Notes: a model not told the origin generated them from the letters alone. Positions 16,887 through 26,866 are shown, counted from the stretch's first letter. The stretch: 64,000 bases of DNA from CBDBND01 sp965262665 (GCA_965262665.1 CBDHFR010000004.1:930001-994000); one strand, 5' to 3'. Program-made: numbers and translations.

Positions 16887-18254
16887 ATGGCTAAACGACG
16901 TCTATTCGGAACCGACGGCATTCGGGGCACGGCCAATCGTGATCCGATGACGGCCGATATGGCGCTTAAGCTGGGTATGGCTGCAGGACATACATTCACG
17001 CGCGGTGATCACCGGCATACGGTGGTGATCGGCAAGGACACACGCCTCTCGGGCTACATGCTGGAACCGGCCTTGACCGCTGGGTTCATTTCCGTCGGCA
17101 TGGACGTGGTTCTTGTCGGTCCGATCCCGACGCCGGGCATTGCCATATTAACGCGGTCTCTGCGGTGCGATCTCGGAGTCATGTTATCCGCCTCTCACAA
17201 CCCGTATCAGGACAACGGTATCAAGCTGTTCGGTCCTGATGGTTTCAAACTCTCAGACGCCATCGAAGCCGAAATTGAATCACACATTGATAACGGTTTG
17301 GATGACTTACGCGTTGATACCGACAAACTTGGCCGGGCCCGCCGGCTTGACAACGGCCGAGGTGCAAGCCGCTACATCGAATACGTCAAGAACACCTTTC
17401 CCCGTCACTTGAGATTGGACGGTCTAAAGGTTGTCATCGATTGTGCCAATGGTGCTGCCTATAAAGTTGCACCGGCCGTATTTTGGGAATTGGGGGCAGA
17501 TGTTATTCCCGTCGGTGTGGAGCCTAACGGTTTCAACATCAATGAAAACAGCGGGTCCCTGTTTCCTGAGCGCATGGCGAAAGCGGTCAAAGACAACAAC
17601 ACCCATATCGGCTTGGCACTTGATGGCGATGCTGATCGTGTCGTTGTTTGCGACGAAAAGGGCGCGATTATCGACGGCGATCAAGTCATGGCGGCTATTG
17701 CCACACGCTGGCAATCGACGAACGAGCTTGAAGGCAATGGTGTTGTCGCAACGGTGATGAGCAACCTCGGACTTGAACGTTATCTGTCCGGAATTGGCCT
17801 TGAACTCGAACGCACTCAAGTCGGCGACCGGTATGTTTCCGAGCGAATGGAAGAGGGTGGGTACAACCTTGGCGGTGAACAATCGGGCCACATCATCTTG
17901 GGCCGGCAAGCAACGACGGGCGACGGTCTTATGGCAGGATTACAATTGCTGGCCATACTGATCGAAGCTGGGAAGCCCGCGAGCGAAGTCTTGCGGCTGT
18001 TCGAAACTGTCCCCCAAATCCTCGAAAATGTTCGTTTGTCCGACGGATCAAACGCCGAGCAAGTATTGGATGCGGCGCCTGTAAAAGAAGCGATCTCAAC
18101 TGCCGAATCGCGTCTGAATGCTGGCGGCCGTCTTCTTATCCGTAAATCCGGAACCGAGCCCCTGATACGTGTGATGGCGGAAGGGGACGATGCTGAAGAA
18201 GTCGGCGCCGTAGTACGTGACGTGGTTTCGGTTATCGAAGCGTCAGCCGCCTGA
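16887..18254 (+). CDS. glmM: phosphoglucosamine mutase
   Basis: A 455-residue alpha-D-phosphohexomutase. It starts with KRRLFGTDGIRGTANRDPMT, the GlmM N-terminal signature. The phosphorylated serine is S103 in LSASHNPYQDNG, the Mg2+ loop is D246-G-D-A-D-R, the sugar loop is GEQSGHIIL, and the phosphate loop is RKSGTEPLIRVM near the C-terminus. It converts GlcN-6-P to GlcN-1-P for UDP-GlcNAc, hence for peptidoglycan and LPS. The order ftsH-folP-glmM is conserved in proteobacteria; here it is interrupted by IS sequence. Confidence 0.96.
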   Translation: MAKRRLFGTDGIRGTANRDPMTADMALKLGMAAGHTFTRGDHRHTVVIGKDTRLSGYMLEPALTAGFISVGMDVVLVGPIPTPGIAILTRSLRCDLGVMLSASHNPYQDNGIKLFGPDGFKLSDAIEAEIESHIDNGLDDLRVDTDKLGRARRLDNGRGASRYIEYVKNTFPRHLRLDGLKVVIDCANGAAYKVAPAVFWELGADVIPVGVEPNGFNINENSGSLFPERMAKAVKDNNTHIGLALDGDADRVVVCDEKGAIIDGDQVMAAIATRWQSTNELEGNGVVATVMSNLGLERYLSGIGLELERTQVGDRYVSERMEEGGYNLGGEQSGHIILGRQATTGDGLMAGLQLLAILIEAGKPASEVLRLFETVPQILENVRLSDGSNAEQVLDAAPVKEAISTAESRLNAGGRLLIRKSGTEPLIRVMAEGDDAEEVGAVVRDVVSVIEASAA

Positions 18255-18288
18255 CGCAATTCAGATCAAAATTGTGGGATCTCACCTT

Positions 18289-19092
18289 ATGAAAGGTCGT
18301 GTGCTCATTGTGGCCGGATCCGACAGCGGTGGTGGTGCGGGGATACAAGCCGATCTCAAAACCGTAACGTCTTTGGGTACCTATGGCGCAACAGCGATTA
18401 CGGCAGTCACCGATCAGGATACCCGAGGCGTTCACGGCGTCCATGCAATTCCTCCGGAGTTTGTCGCCTCACAAATAAAAACTGTTCTGAATGATATCGG
18501 TGCCGACGTCATTAAGACCGGCATGCTGGGAACCAAGGAATCCGTAAACAGCGTGGCTGACGCGCTCGCGCGATTTGGCCCCGGTATTCCGCGCGTTGTT
18601 GATCCGGTTATGGCTGCGAAAGGAGGTCATAAACTGATCGACGATGAAGCTGTTGCGTCGCTTCAAACGCGATTGATCGACGGCGCCAGCGTTATAACGC
18701 CTAATCTTCCCGAAGCGGAGGTATTGACCAAGCGCGCCATCCGAACGGTTGCAGACATGGAGTCCGCGGTGGAGAGTCTGCGCACTTTGGGTGCGGACGC
18801 TGTTGTCTTAAAGGGCGGCCATGCAGATAGCGAGGACGTCGTGGACCTGTTGATCATGCGGGATCATGTGGAGCGTTTTGTCGGACCCAGGCTTGAGACA
18901 ACCTCGACCCACGGTACTGGTTGCACTTTGGCCTCTGCCATCGCTGCTGGCTTGGCGCAATCCCTTGATCTGACATCTGCTGTTGCGCGGGCCAGAGCCT
19001 ATGTCTTTGACGCCATTCAAACAGCGCCAGGGTTGGGGCAGGGACAAGGGCCGTTAAACCACGCCCATACGGTCTCCAATGCCGTAAGATGA
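18289..19092 (+). CDS. thiD: hydroxymethylpyrimidine/phosphomethylpyrimidine kinase
   Basis: A 267-residue ribokinase-fold protein. It opens GRVLIVAGSDSGGGAGIQAD (the HMP-binding start), with VVDPVMAAKGGHKL, ITPNLPEAEVL and, near the C-terminus, the anion hole and catalytic base motif STHGTGCTLASAIAAGLAQ. It phosphorylates HMP and HMP-P in thiamine synthesis. The frame is open upstream across the glmM end, but ATG at 18289 gives the conserved N-terminus. The Shine-Dalgarno is weak. It follows glmM by 34 bases, the usual alphaproteobacterial neighbour. Confidence 0.94.
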   Translation: MKGRVLIVAGSDSGGGAGIQADLKTVTSLGTYGATAITAVTDQDTRGVHGVHAIPPEFVASQIKTVLNDIGADVIKTGMLGTKESVNSVADALARFGPGIPRVVDPVMAAKGGHKLIDDEAVASLQTRLIDGASVITPNLPEAEVLTKRAIRTVADMESAVESLRTLGADAVVLKGGHADSEDVVDLLIMRDHVERFVGPRLETTSTHGTGCTLASAIAAGLAQSLDLTSAVARARAYVFDAIQTAPGLGQGQGPLNHAHTVSNAVR

Positions 19093-19096
19093 CGCC

Positions 19097-20974
19097 ATGA
19101 CCGGTTTTGAAACAACATTTCAAATGTGGGCCGTGCTGGGGTTGGCCGTGATACTGCTTACCCTTTACGTCACGCAATGGCTGTCTTTGGAAGTCAGTTC
19201 ATTACTAGTTCTGACAGCACTTCTTGTTCTGTTTCAATTGTTTCCATTGGTGGGAACCTTCGACGTCAATCTTCTCGACGCGGAAACCTTGCTGGCCGGG
19301 TTTGCCAATCCGGCGCTGATCGCGGTATTGGCTCTTTTGGTTGTCGGGGAAGGCATGGTTCGCACCGGTGCGCTTGAAAGTTTCGGCGACTGGGTTTCAC
19401 GCGTGCGTCGTCATCCCCGGGAGTTGCTGGCTTTGCTGCTGTTGGTCGTCGCCATTCTTTCGGCCTTTCTTAATAACACACCCATTGTCGTCATATTTAT
19501 TCCGATCCTTCAGGCCCTTGCTCAAAAGAGCGGATTGTCGGCGAGCAGCACCATGATGCCGCTGTCGTATGCCGCCATACTCGGAGGGATGACCACTTTG
19601 ATTGGATCGAGCACCAATCTTTTAATCTCAAGTTCCATGAGCCAGCAGGGATTACGCGAACTTGGATTTTTCGAAATCACGCCATTGGGTTTGATCTTGG
19701 CCGGTGTTTCTATTTTCTATGTTCTCTTTTTACTGCCACTCATCTTACCGGAACGCAAAAGTGCGACGACCGGCGGGTCCAGTGGCCGGCAATATATATC
19801 TCAGTTTGTTGTTGCCGCGGACTCAGGGCTTATGGGTGAAACGGCCGTGGCCGGTACGTTCAAATCTCTCCCCAACGCCACCATTCGGTTCATTTTCAGA
19901 GGTCAGGAGACAATTCTCCCCCCGTTTGACGATTACCAAGTTCATGCCGGCGATACGTTTGTCGTCGCCGCAACACGGCAAGCGGTGACCGAAATTGCCA
20001 GCAAGCATCAAGGGCTATTTCATCCGCCGCTGCCGTACGGATTGGATCTGCAAGAGACCCGCGTGCGTGAATATAACGAGATAGTTGACATGGAAGAGGA
20101 TGAAAAAGCAGAGGAGCGGGACACCATTATGGTTGAAGCCATGGTCACACCTGCCTCCCGTATGGTTGGGTTGACCCTCAAACAATTCGAGTTGCAGCAA
20201 AGCCAACGGGCGATATTCGTCGGTATTCAACGGCGTGCTCAAATGACGGCCGCCAGAATGACGGACATCCGTCTCCAATCCGGTGACGTTCTGTTACTCA
20301 AAGGGCGTCAGGATCAGCTCGAATCCTTCCGTCCGGAACGGGATGTGGTTCTCATCTCCGGCACGCGGGGGATCGTGCCCAATCGCAATCATGCCAAGCG
20401 GGCGATAACCATTTTTGTTGCGGCGATCGGACTGGCGGCGACAGGTGTGATCAGCATCACCATTGCCGCGGTCGCGGCAGCGACGGCGTTGATTCTCACT
20501 GGTTGCATGAATTTGCGGCAGGCCGGCCGGGCGATTGATCGCTCCATTTATTTGTTGGTGGGCACATCCCTGGCTCTTGGAACGGCGATGACGGCCACCG
20601 GTGGCGCAGCCTATATCGCCAACGGGATTGTTGATCTGTTCGGGACGGCATCGCCGTCCATTCTCTTATCGGTTTTCTTTCTCGTGGTTGCTTTGTTCAC
20701 CAACGCGTTAAGCAATAATGCCTGTGCAGTGCTGTTTACTCCGATAGGTGTGGGATTGGCAGCCAGTCTGGGGATTGATCCCCGATTGTTTGCCATCACA
20801 TGCTTGTTCGCATGCAATTGCTCATTTGTGACCCCCATGGGATATCAGACCAATTTGCTAGTCATGGGGCCCGGTCAATATCAATTCAGCGATTTTGTTC
20901 GTGCCGGTTTGCCACTTTTGATTGTGCTGTGGCTGACCTTTTCACTCGTCGCCCCCTGGTTTTGGGGGCTGTAA
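19097..20974 (+). CDS. SLC13-family permease with two TrkA-C domains
   Basis: A 625-residue inner-membrane transporter of the DASS/SLC13 (ArsB/NhaD-like) superfamily. About five helices occupy residues 1-215, including the hairpin motif NNTPIVVIFIPIL and GGMTTLIGSSTNLL. A cytosolic insert of two TrkA-C (RCK_C) domains spans about 235-430 (for example VHAGDTFVVAATRQAV and LQSGDVLLLKGRQDQLESF). The remaining helices follow with the second signature LSNNACAVLFTPIGVGLA and a last segment CNCSFVTPMGYQTNLLVMGPG. Such proteins move sulfate, dicarboxylates or similar anions; substrate cannot be assigned. It starts four bases after thiD. Confidence 0.88.
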   Translation: MTGFETTFQMWAVLGLAVILLTLYVTQWLSLEVSSLLVLTALLVLFQLFPLVGTFDVNLLDAETLLAGFANPALIAVLALLVVGEGMVRTGALESFGDWVSRVRRHPRELLALLLLVVAILSAFLNNTPIVVIFIPILQALAQKSGLSASSTMMPLSYAAILGGMTTLIGSSTNLLISSSMSQQGLRELGFFEITPLGLILAGVSIFYVLFLLPLILPERKSATTGGSSGRQYISQFVVAADSGLMGETAVAGTFKSLPNATIRFIFRGQETILPPFDDYQVHAGDTFVVAATRQAVTEIASKHQGLFHPPLPYGLDLQETRVREYNEIVDMEEDEKAEERDTIMVEAMVTPASRMVGLTLKQFELQQSQRAIFVGIQRRAQMTAARMTDIRLQSGDVLLLKGRQDQLESFRPERDVVLISGTRGIVPNRNHAKRAITIFVAAIGLAATGVISITIAAVAAATALILTGCMNLRQAGRAIDRSIYLLVGTSLALGTAMTATGGAAYIANGIVDLFGTASPSILLSVFFLVVALFTNALSNNACAVLFTPIGVGLAASLGIDPRLFAITCLFACNCSFVTPMGYQTNLLVMGPGQYQFSDFVRAGLPLLIVLWLTFSLVAPWFWGL

Positions 20975-20992
20975 TCGGGAATTTTCGCCGCG

Positions 20993-21021
20993 TTGACGCG
21001 CCCCCGTGCCGACCTTAGTAT
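20993..21021 (+). promoter_or_regulatory. serC: sigma-70-type promoter upstream of serC
   Basis: TTGACG (20993-20998, 5/6 of consensus), a 17-base spacer and TAGTAT (21016-21021, 4/6) lie about 64 bases upstream of the serC ATG in the only non-coding gap between the SLC13 gene and the serine genes. This would drive serC-serA. No riboswitch or attenuator fold was recognised in the leader. Confidence 0.5.
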
Positions 21022-21084
21022 CCGCGCCCGCGGTCCGGCCGGTCCGCACCAAATCGACACCCATAAAGGAAAGCCCCGCATCTC

Positions 21085-22248
21085 ATGACCGTTGCTGCGA
21101 AGCCAAATGCACGTCCCGCCAATCCCAACTTTTCTTCGGGACCTTGTGCCAAACGTCCAGGCTGGACATCGGCAGTTCTCGACAACGCTCTGGCTGGTCG
21201 GTCCCATCGGGCCAAACCGGCCAAAGCCCGCATTCAGGACGTTTCCGACCGGTCCCGCGCTATTCTTGGCGTGCCTGACGACTATCACATCGGCATTGTT
21301 CCGGCGTCGGATACGGGCGCCATGGAGATGGCCATGTGGTCCATGCTCGGCGCGCGTGGCGTGGACATGCTGGCATGGGAAAGTTTCGGGCAGGGTTGGG
21401 TGGCTGATGTGGTCAAGCAGCTCAAACTCGAAGACGTGAGGGAGCTAAAAGCCGACTACGGTGATTTACCAGATTTGTCTCAAGTCGACTTTGATAGGGA
21501 TGTCATCTTTACCTGGAACGGCACCACGTCTGGCGTTCGTGTTCCGAATGGGGATTGGATTCCCGACGATCGGGGAGGCCTGACGTTTTGCGATGCCACG
21601 TCCGCGGTTTTTGCCATGGACTTGGATTGGTCAAAATTGGATGTGGTGACCTATTCCTGGCAGAAAGTGCTGGGCGGCGAAGCCCAGCATGGGATGCTGA
21701 TCCTAAGTCCGCGTGCCGTAACGCGAATGGAAAACTACAACCCACCCTGGCCATTGCCGAAATTGTTTCGCATGATCAAAGGCGGCAAATTCAATACCAG
21801 CATATTCGAAGGTGCGACCATCAACACCGTTTCCATGCTCTGCGTTGAAGATGCACTGGATTCACTGAAGTGGGTTGAAGAGATTGGTGGTCTTACGGAA
21901 ACAATTCAACGTTCTGAAGCTAACCTCAAAGTGATCACCGATTGGGTGTCACGGACGGATTGGGTTGATTTCCTGGCCACGGACACTGAAACACGATCTT
22001 GTACGTCCATCTGCCTGAAAATCGTCGCCCCTTGGTTTACGGAACTGACTGAAGACGAGCAGGCGATTACGGCTAAAAAGATCGTGGGCATTCTTGATGT
22101 CGAAGGAGCGGCGTACGACATCGGTGCTTATCGTGACGCACCACCCGGTCTGAGGATCTGGGGCGGAGCAACGGTAGAAACGGCGGACCTTAAAGCGTTA
22201 TGCTCGTGGCTCGACTGGGCTTATGAACAAGTTAAGGGCGAGCAATAA
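21085..22248 (+). CDS. serC: phosphoserine aminotransferase
   Basis: A 387-residue class V aminotransferase of the alphaproteobacterial-type SerC branch (about 20-30 residues longer than E. coli SerC). It opens NPNFSSGPCAKRPGW. The PLP lysine is K194 in TYSWQKVLGGEAQHG, and the motif DATSAVFAMDLDW supplies the pyridine-ring aspartate. It converts 3-phosphohydroxypyruvate and glutamate to phosphoserine, the second step of serine synthesis, and may also act in PLP synthesis. It is followed by serA within 11 bases, so the two form an operon. Start ATG behind AAAGGAAA. Confidence 0.95.
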   Translation: MTVAAKPNARPANPNFSSGPCAKRPGWTSAVLDNALAGRSHRAKPAKARIQDVSDRSRAILGVPDDYHIGIVPASDTGAMEMAMWSMLGARGVDMLAWESFGQGWVADVVKQLKLEDVRELKADYGDLPDLSQVDFDRDVIFTWNGTTSGVRVPNGDWIPDDRGGLTFCDATSAVFAMDLDWSKLDVVTYSWQKVLGGEAQHGMLILSPRAVTRMENYNPPWPLPKLFRMIKGGKFNTSIFEGATINTVSMLCVEDALDSLKWVEEIGGLTETIQRSEANLKVITDWVSRTDWVDFLATDTETRSCTSICLKIVAPWFTELTEDEQAITAKKIVGILDVEGAAYDIGAYRDAPPGLRIWGGATVETADLKALCSWLDWAYEQVKGEQ

Positions 22249-22259
22249 GGATGCCTCCA

Positions 22260-23837
22260 ATGCCGAAAGTTCTAATTTCAGACAAATTGAGTCCACTCGC
22301 TGTCGATATTTTCAAGGACCGTGGTGTCGATGTTGAGGTCAAAACAGGAATGGATGCCGATGAACTCAAGGATTGCATCGGTGACTACGACGGTCTTGCC
22401 ATCCGTTCAGCTACTAAGGTGACGGCAGATGTGCTTGCAGCGGCAACCAACCTGAAGGTTGTCGGTCGTGCCGGTATCGGGGTGGACAATGTAGATGTAC
22501 CGGCTGCCACCCAGCGCGGCGTGGTCGTCATGAACACGCCTTTTGGAAACGCGATTACCACCGCCGAGCATGCTATCTCCATGATGACGGCCCTGGCGCG
22601 ACAGATTCCGCAGGCCAATACCTCTACACATGACGGTAAATGGGAAAAGTCCCGATTTATGGGTGTTGAACTGTACGGCAAAACACTTGGTGTGGTCGGT
22701 TGCGGCAATATCGGGTCTATCGTTGCCGACCGCGCTCTTGGGCTGAAAATGAAAGTGATCGCGTTTGATCCGTTTCTTTCCGCGGAACGGGCGGTCGATA
22801 TTGGGGTCGAAAAAGTCGAGCTTGACGATTTGATGAAACGGGTAGATTTCATCACGTTACACACACCGTTAACCGACCAAACGCGCAATCTCATCAATGC
22901 TAATGCGATAAAGAAAATGAAACAGGGCGTGCGAATTATAAATTGCGCACGTGGTGGTCTGGTCAACGAGACGGATCTTAAGAAGGCGATCGAAGAAGGT
23001 CATGTTGCCGGTGCGGCGTTCGACGTGTTTGAAGAAGAGCCAGCGAAAGAAAACATATTGTTTGGCATGGAGCAGGTCGTCTGCACACCGCACTTGGGTG
23101 CGTCTACCGCCGAAGCTCAGGAAAATGTTGCTGTACAGGTGGCGGAGCAGATGTCCGACTATCTTCTCAGTGGCGCGGTGACCAACGCCCTCAATATGGC
23201 ATCTGTGAGTGCAGAAGATGCACCGCGTCTGCGCCCTTATATGAAGCTGGCCGAACAGTTGGGAAGTTTTGCCGGTCAAATCACGCGCAGCAGCATACGT
23301 GAAGTCACCATTGCTTACTCTGGCGCGGTTGCTGACCTCAATACACGGCCACTGACAGCCATCGCCATGCAGGGTTTGTTGTCGCCGCTAATGGAGAGCG
23401 TCAATATGGTCAATGCGCCCGTGATCGCGCGCGAACGGGATATTGAAATCAGTGAAGTCAAGAAAAATAGCAGAGACGAATATCACACCCTTATTACCCT
23501 GACGATCACCACGGAACGACAGACCCGATCCGTATCCGGCACCCTTTTTGGAGATAGCCTTCCTCGTTTGGTCGAGATCAACGACATTCACCTGGAAGCA
23601 GAAGTGGGCGCGCATATGCTTTTTGTTATCAATGACGACAAACTCGGCTTCATCGGGGCGTTGGGCATGACGCTTGGGGACGCCGGAGTGAATATTGCAT
23701 CCTTCCACTTGGGCCGCCCGACAGGGGGTGGAGACGCCATTGCTCTCTTGCAGCTCGATCAAGCTATCGGTGAGGCCTTGCTAGCCGATGTCCGCGAATT
23801 GCCACAGGTTCATCAGGCCCAAACTCTGGTGTTTTAA
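22260..23837 (+). CDS. serA: D-3-phosphoglycerate dehydrogenase
   Basis: A 525-residue long-form (type 1) PGDH. It has a substrate/nucleotide-binding core with the Rossmann motif GCGNIG at 147-152, catalytic R231 (NCARGG), E in the EEEPA region near 260, and H278 (CTPHLGAST). The intervening ASB domain and a C-terminal ACT domain (IALLQLDQAIGEALLADVRE) follow, the latter probably sensing serine. An ATG at 22251 is also in frame, but AAGG at 22247-22250 is too close to it; it is well spaced for the ATG at 22260. First step of serine synthesis, coupled to serC. Confidence 0.95.
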   Translation: MPKVLISDKLSPLAVDIFKDRGVDVEVKTGMDADELKDCIGDYDGLAIRSATKVTADVLAAATNLKVVGRAGIGVDNVDVPAATQRGVVVMNTPFGNAITTAEHAISMMTALARQIPQANTSTHDGKWEKSRFMGVELYGKTLGVVGCGNIGSIVADRALGLKMKVIAFDPFLSAERAVDIGVEKVELDDLMKRVDFITLHTPLTDQTRNLINANAIKKMKQGVRIINCARGGLVNETDLKKAIEEGHVAGAAFDVFEEEPAKENILFGMEQVVCTPHLGASTAEAQENVAVQVAEQMSDYLLSGAVTNALNMASVSAEDAPRLRPYMKLAEQLGSFAGQITRSSIREVTIAYSGAVADLNTRPLTAIAMQGLLSPLMESVNMVNAPVIARERDIEISEVKKNSRDEYHTLITLTITTERQTRSVSGTLFGDSLPRLVEINDIHLEAEVGAHMLFVINDDKLGFIGALGMTLGDAGVNIASFHLGRPTGGGDAIALLQLDQAIGEALLADVRELPQVHQAQTLVF

Positions 23838-23961
23838 TCGTCTCAAGGTTTGTCATTGCTCTTGGCGGTCGGGACGGCTAGAACTCCGCATCGGTGCGCA
23901 AGGAAGCGTGTGCTGCGTCAAACTTTGAAGCACGTCGCCGAAATAATCAGGCCCCGAAACC

Positions 23962-25131
23962 ATGTCCGAAACAGTCAGCCCGACTCTGCTGCCGGAAGGC
24001 CTGCGCGATATTCTTCCCCCTGACGCGGCCGTTGAAGCCACTTTGGTGGAGCGCCTGGCTGAGATCTTCGACGCCAACGGTTATGATCGTGTGGCGCCGC
24101 CTTTGGTGGAGTTTGAAAGCACACTGTTGGCAGGCATGGGTGCGGCAACGGCGGACCGTATCTTTCGTATGGTGGACCCAGTCTCACAACGAACCCTCGG
24201 TCTGCGGGCTGACGTGACGGCGCAAATCGCGAGACTCGCCTCGACCCGGCTTAAAGATACGCCGCGGCCGCTTCGCCTCATGTACGCCGGTCAAGTCTTA
24301 CGGGTGAAAGGTCGGCAACTGCGGCCCGAACGCCAATTCACTCAGGTCGGATTTGAATTAATCGGACCTGACAGCGCTGCCGCGGATGCGGAAGCGATCA
24401 TCGTCGCCACTGAAGGACTCGCTGGAGTAGGAGTAATCAGCATTACGGTTGATTTGGCTTTGCCGCCACTTGTTCCGGCTATTCTTGCGCAGGAGGTGTT
24501 CGAAGATTCAAAGCTTGAGGCACTGCTGACTGCCCTTGACCATAAAGATGTTGCTGAAATCAAATCGATCAGCGGTTCGTTATCCGACACCTTAGTAGCC
24601 CTAGTGGAAGCGGCAGGGCCATTGTCGTCCGCTCGTGACCGCTTGCGCAAAGAAAAACTACCCAAGAACGCTGCCGCACATTTGGATACGCTATTCGCGG
24701 TCGCGGACCGGGTTAAATCTGACGCGCCAGATCTGTCGTTGACGATTGATTTGGTTGAGAATCGAGGACTGCAATATCACACAGGCGTTACGTTCTTCAT
24801 TTTTGCCAGGGGCATTGCGCGCGAAATCGGCCGCGGAGGCCGCTATCGCATTGATCATGAAGAGGAGGTGACGGAAGCAGCCACGGGTGCGACGCTCTTT
24901 ATGGATAGTTTGCTTGCCGTTGCACCACAAGTGACAGAAAAACCGTGTGTCTATATACCTTTAGGTACCAGCAGGGGCGTCATCGCCGATCTCCAGACCC
25001 AAGGTTACAGTGTGAGAGCCGCCCTCGAAAAATGTGTTGAACCCGTAAAAGAAGCAAAAATCCTTGGTTGTAGTCACGCTTTGATGGACGGAGACCTCGT
25101 GGAAGTTGCAAACGAAGGGAAGGCGACATGA
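23962..25131 (+). CDS. hisZ: ATP phosphoribosyltransferase regulatory subunit HisZ
   Basis: A 389-residue class II aminoacyl-tRNA synthetase-like protein. It begins LLPEGLRDILPPDAAVEATL and has the class II motif 2-like region RPLRLMYAGQVLRVKGRQLRPERQFTQVGFELIG. The later RGIAREIGRGGRYRI segment replaces the histidine-binding motifs of true HisRS. It lacks the anticodon-binding domain, as expected for HisZ, which forms a hetero-octamer with short-form HisG to start histidine synthesis. HisG is not in the window. It overlaps purA by 4 bases (ATGA), a pairing common in Rhodospirillales and relatives. Confidence 0.9.
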   Translation: MSETVSPTLLPEGLRDILPPDAAVEATLVERLAEIFDANGYDRVAPPLVEFESTLLAGMGAATADRIFRMVDPVSQRTLGLRADVTAQIARLASTRLKDTPRPLRLMYAGQVLRVKGRQLRPERQFTQVGFELIGPDSAAADAEAIIVATEGLAGVGVISITVDLALPPLVPAILAQEVFEDSKLEALLTALDHKDVAEIKSISGSLSDTLVALVEAAGPLSSARDRLRKEKLPKNAAAHLDTLFAVADRVKSDAPDLSLTIDLVENRGLQYHTGVTFFIFARGIAREIGRGGRYRIDHEEEVTEAATGATLFMDSLLAVAPQVTEKPCVYIPLGTSRGVIADLQTQGYSVRAALEKCVEPVKEAKILGCSHALMDGDLVEVANEGKAT

Positions 25132-26417
25132 CAAATGTGGCCGTCGTCGGAGCACAATGGGGTGATGAAGGCAAAGGCAAGGTCGTTGACTGGTTGTCCG
25201 AACGGGCCGATGTGGTCGTCCGTTTTCAGGGCGGTCATAATGCTGGTCATACACTCGTAATAGGTAATCAAACTTACAAACTAAGTCTGTTGCCATCCGG
25301 TGTGGTCCGCGGCAAACCGTCCATTATTGGTAACGGTGTCGTCATCGACGCCTGGGCGCTTTTGGAAGAAATCGAACGCATAAGGGAACAAGGCGTCAAC
25401 ATTAATCCGGACGTGTTGCAGATCGCTGAAAACGCGAGCCTTATTCTGCCATTGCACCGAAATCTTGATCTTGCTCGTGAGTCGGCCGCAGGCAGTGCCA
25501 AAATCGGAACTACGGGGCGGGGGATCGGGCCCGCTTATGAGGATAAGGTAGCACGGCGGGCCATCCGTGTTTGTGACCTTACCAACACCGAAACGATCGC
25601 GTTCAAGGTGGAACGGTTACTCGCCCACCATAATGCTTTGCTGCGTGGTCTTGGCCAGCCGGAGCTTGATGGCCAAGAACTTTGCCAGAGTCTAACAGTG
25701 TTGGCCCCGAAAATTCTTCCTTATCAGGCGCCGACCTGGGATCGTCTCGACGAAGCACGTAAAAAAGGACAGCGCATTCTTTTTGAAGGGGCGCAAGGGG
25801 CCATGCTCGATCTTGACCATGGCACTTATCCTTACGTGACCTCGTCTAACACCCTTGCCGGCCAGGCTGCAGTAGGATCCGGTCTTGGACCCGGCGCGGT
25901 GGGCTATGTGCTCGGCATAACCAAGTCCTATACGACGCGGGTCGGTTCAGGACCCTTCCCAACCGAATTGACAGATGAAATCGGCGACAAACTTGGTGAA
26001 CGCGGACACGAGTTCGGCACGGTCACCGGTCGCCGTCGCCGTTGCGGTTGGTTCGATGCCGTTATGGTCAAACAGGCCATCAAAGTTGGCGGCATTACAG
26101 GGATCGCTCTGACCAAATTGGATGTCCTGGATACATTGCCTGAGTTGAAAGTCTGCATCGCCTATGAACTGAATGGTGAAAAGATTGATAGATTTCCGGC
26201 AGCCATGTCGGATCAGGACTCTGTCGTTCCCGTTTACGAGACTTTAGCTGGATGGCAGCAAAGTACGCGCGGTGCTCGATCGTGGGCAGAATTGCCGGCT
26301 GAAGCCATTAAATACATTAGACGTGTAGAAGAGCTCATCGGAGCCCCAGTGGCCTTGCTGTCTACCAGTCCCGAACGGGAAGACACGATTTTGGTCCGGG
26401 ATCCCTTTGCGGATTAG
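25128..26417 (+). CDS. purA: adenylosuccinate synthetase
   Basis: A 429-residue GTPase-fold enzyme. The P-loop GAQWGDEGKGKVVD lies near residues 8-21, followed by QGGHNAGHT and the IMP-binding GTTGRGIGPAYEDK. FEGAQGAMLDLDHGTYPYVTSSN and TGRRRRCGWFD are present, and the GTP-contacting KLDVLD segment lies near the C-terminal third. It makes adenylosuccinate from IMP and aspartate with GTP, the committed step to AMP. Full length for the family. Its start overlaps hisZ, so the two are translated together. Confidence 0.97.
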   Translation: MTNVAVVGAQWGDEGKGKVVDWLSERADVVVRFQGGHNAGHTLVIGNQTYKLSLLPSGVVRGKPSIIGNGVVIDAWALLEEIERIREQGVNINPDVLQIAENASLILPLHRNLDLARESAAGSAKIGTTGRGIGPAYEDKVARRAIRVCDLTNTETIAFKVERLLAHHNALLRGLGQPELDGQELCQSLTVLAPKILPYQAPTWDRLDEARKKGQRILFEGAQGAMLDLDHGTYPYVTSSNTLAGQAAVGSGLGPGAVGYVLGITKSYTTRVGSGPFPTELTDEIGDKLGERGHEFGTVTGRRRRCGWFDAVMVKQAIKVGGITGIALTKLDVLDTLPELKVCIAYELNGEKIDRFPAAMSDQDSVVPVYETLAGWQQSTRGARSWAELPAEAIKYIRRVEELIGAPVALLSTSPEREDTILVRDPFAD

Positions 26418-26557
26418 CAATCTCACGAATTTCAAACAGGGCAGTGCTCTACAGGCGGTTAATGCTTCGGTAACCCCAATATGTTGAGGTAAACTGCTTC
26501 CAGAACCACTGTTAGGTGCGGTTGTCCGTACCGGTGTGCTCGAGGGTCCGGCGCTTC

Positions 26558-26866
26558 ATGGCTGAACAGGCGTTAGATATTGAAGAAAGACCTGAGCCTG
26601 CTGCGGCTGACACTGAATCAGCCGAAGGTCAGACCGATAGTGGTGACCAGTCCGCGGGTGCGGAAACGCCTCAACAACCGGCTAAAAAGCCAACTCCTGC
26701 TCCTGCAGGCGGCGGCAATTTCATAACGGTCCGCGACCGCTACAGTATCTATTGCGACCGCGCCATTTCCGCGCTCGATATGCCAAATGCCTTGGCTTTT
26801 GAAGTGGAAGACCGCAAACAACCTGGCCGTGCGCTATATGGTGAGTGTCAGAAACTTTGTGTGTGA
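26558..26866 (+). pseudogene. truncated gene, N-terminal part of a protein-kinase-like protein (uncertain)
   Basis: An open frame of 102 codons: a Glu/Ala/Pro/Gln-rich start, then ITVRDRYSIYCDRAISALDM and LAFEVEDRKQPGRALYG, ending in a short unrelated tail and TGA. The RDRY..YCDR..ALD pattern resembles the N-terminal region of serine/threonine-kinase-like proteins encoded after purA in some Rhodospirillales, but I am not certain of this. The frame becomes unrelated at about 26843, just before a 12-bp palindrome and the IS fragments that follow, so the gene was probably cut by an IS-linked deletion. The start ATG has no strong ribosome-binding site. Confidence 0.45.

Noticed and set aside
20950..20975. 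GC-rich hairpin at the end of the SLC13 gene as a terminator
   Set aside because: GCCCCC/GGGGGC pairs well but lies within the last codons and is followed by no T-run.
20975..21084. Riboswitch upstream of serC
   Set aside because: The leader is short, GC-rich and shows no recognisable SAM, glycine or other aptamer core.
26418..26557. Small RNA or promoter between purA and the truncated gene
   Set aside because: Only a 5-bp stem (GGTTA/TAACC) and AT-rich stretches are visible, not enough to support a call.
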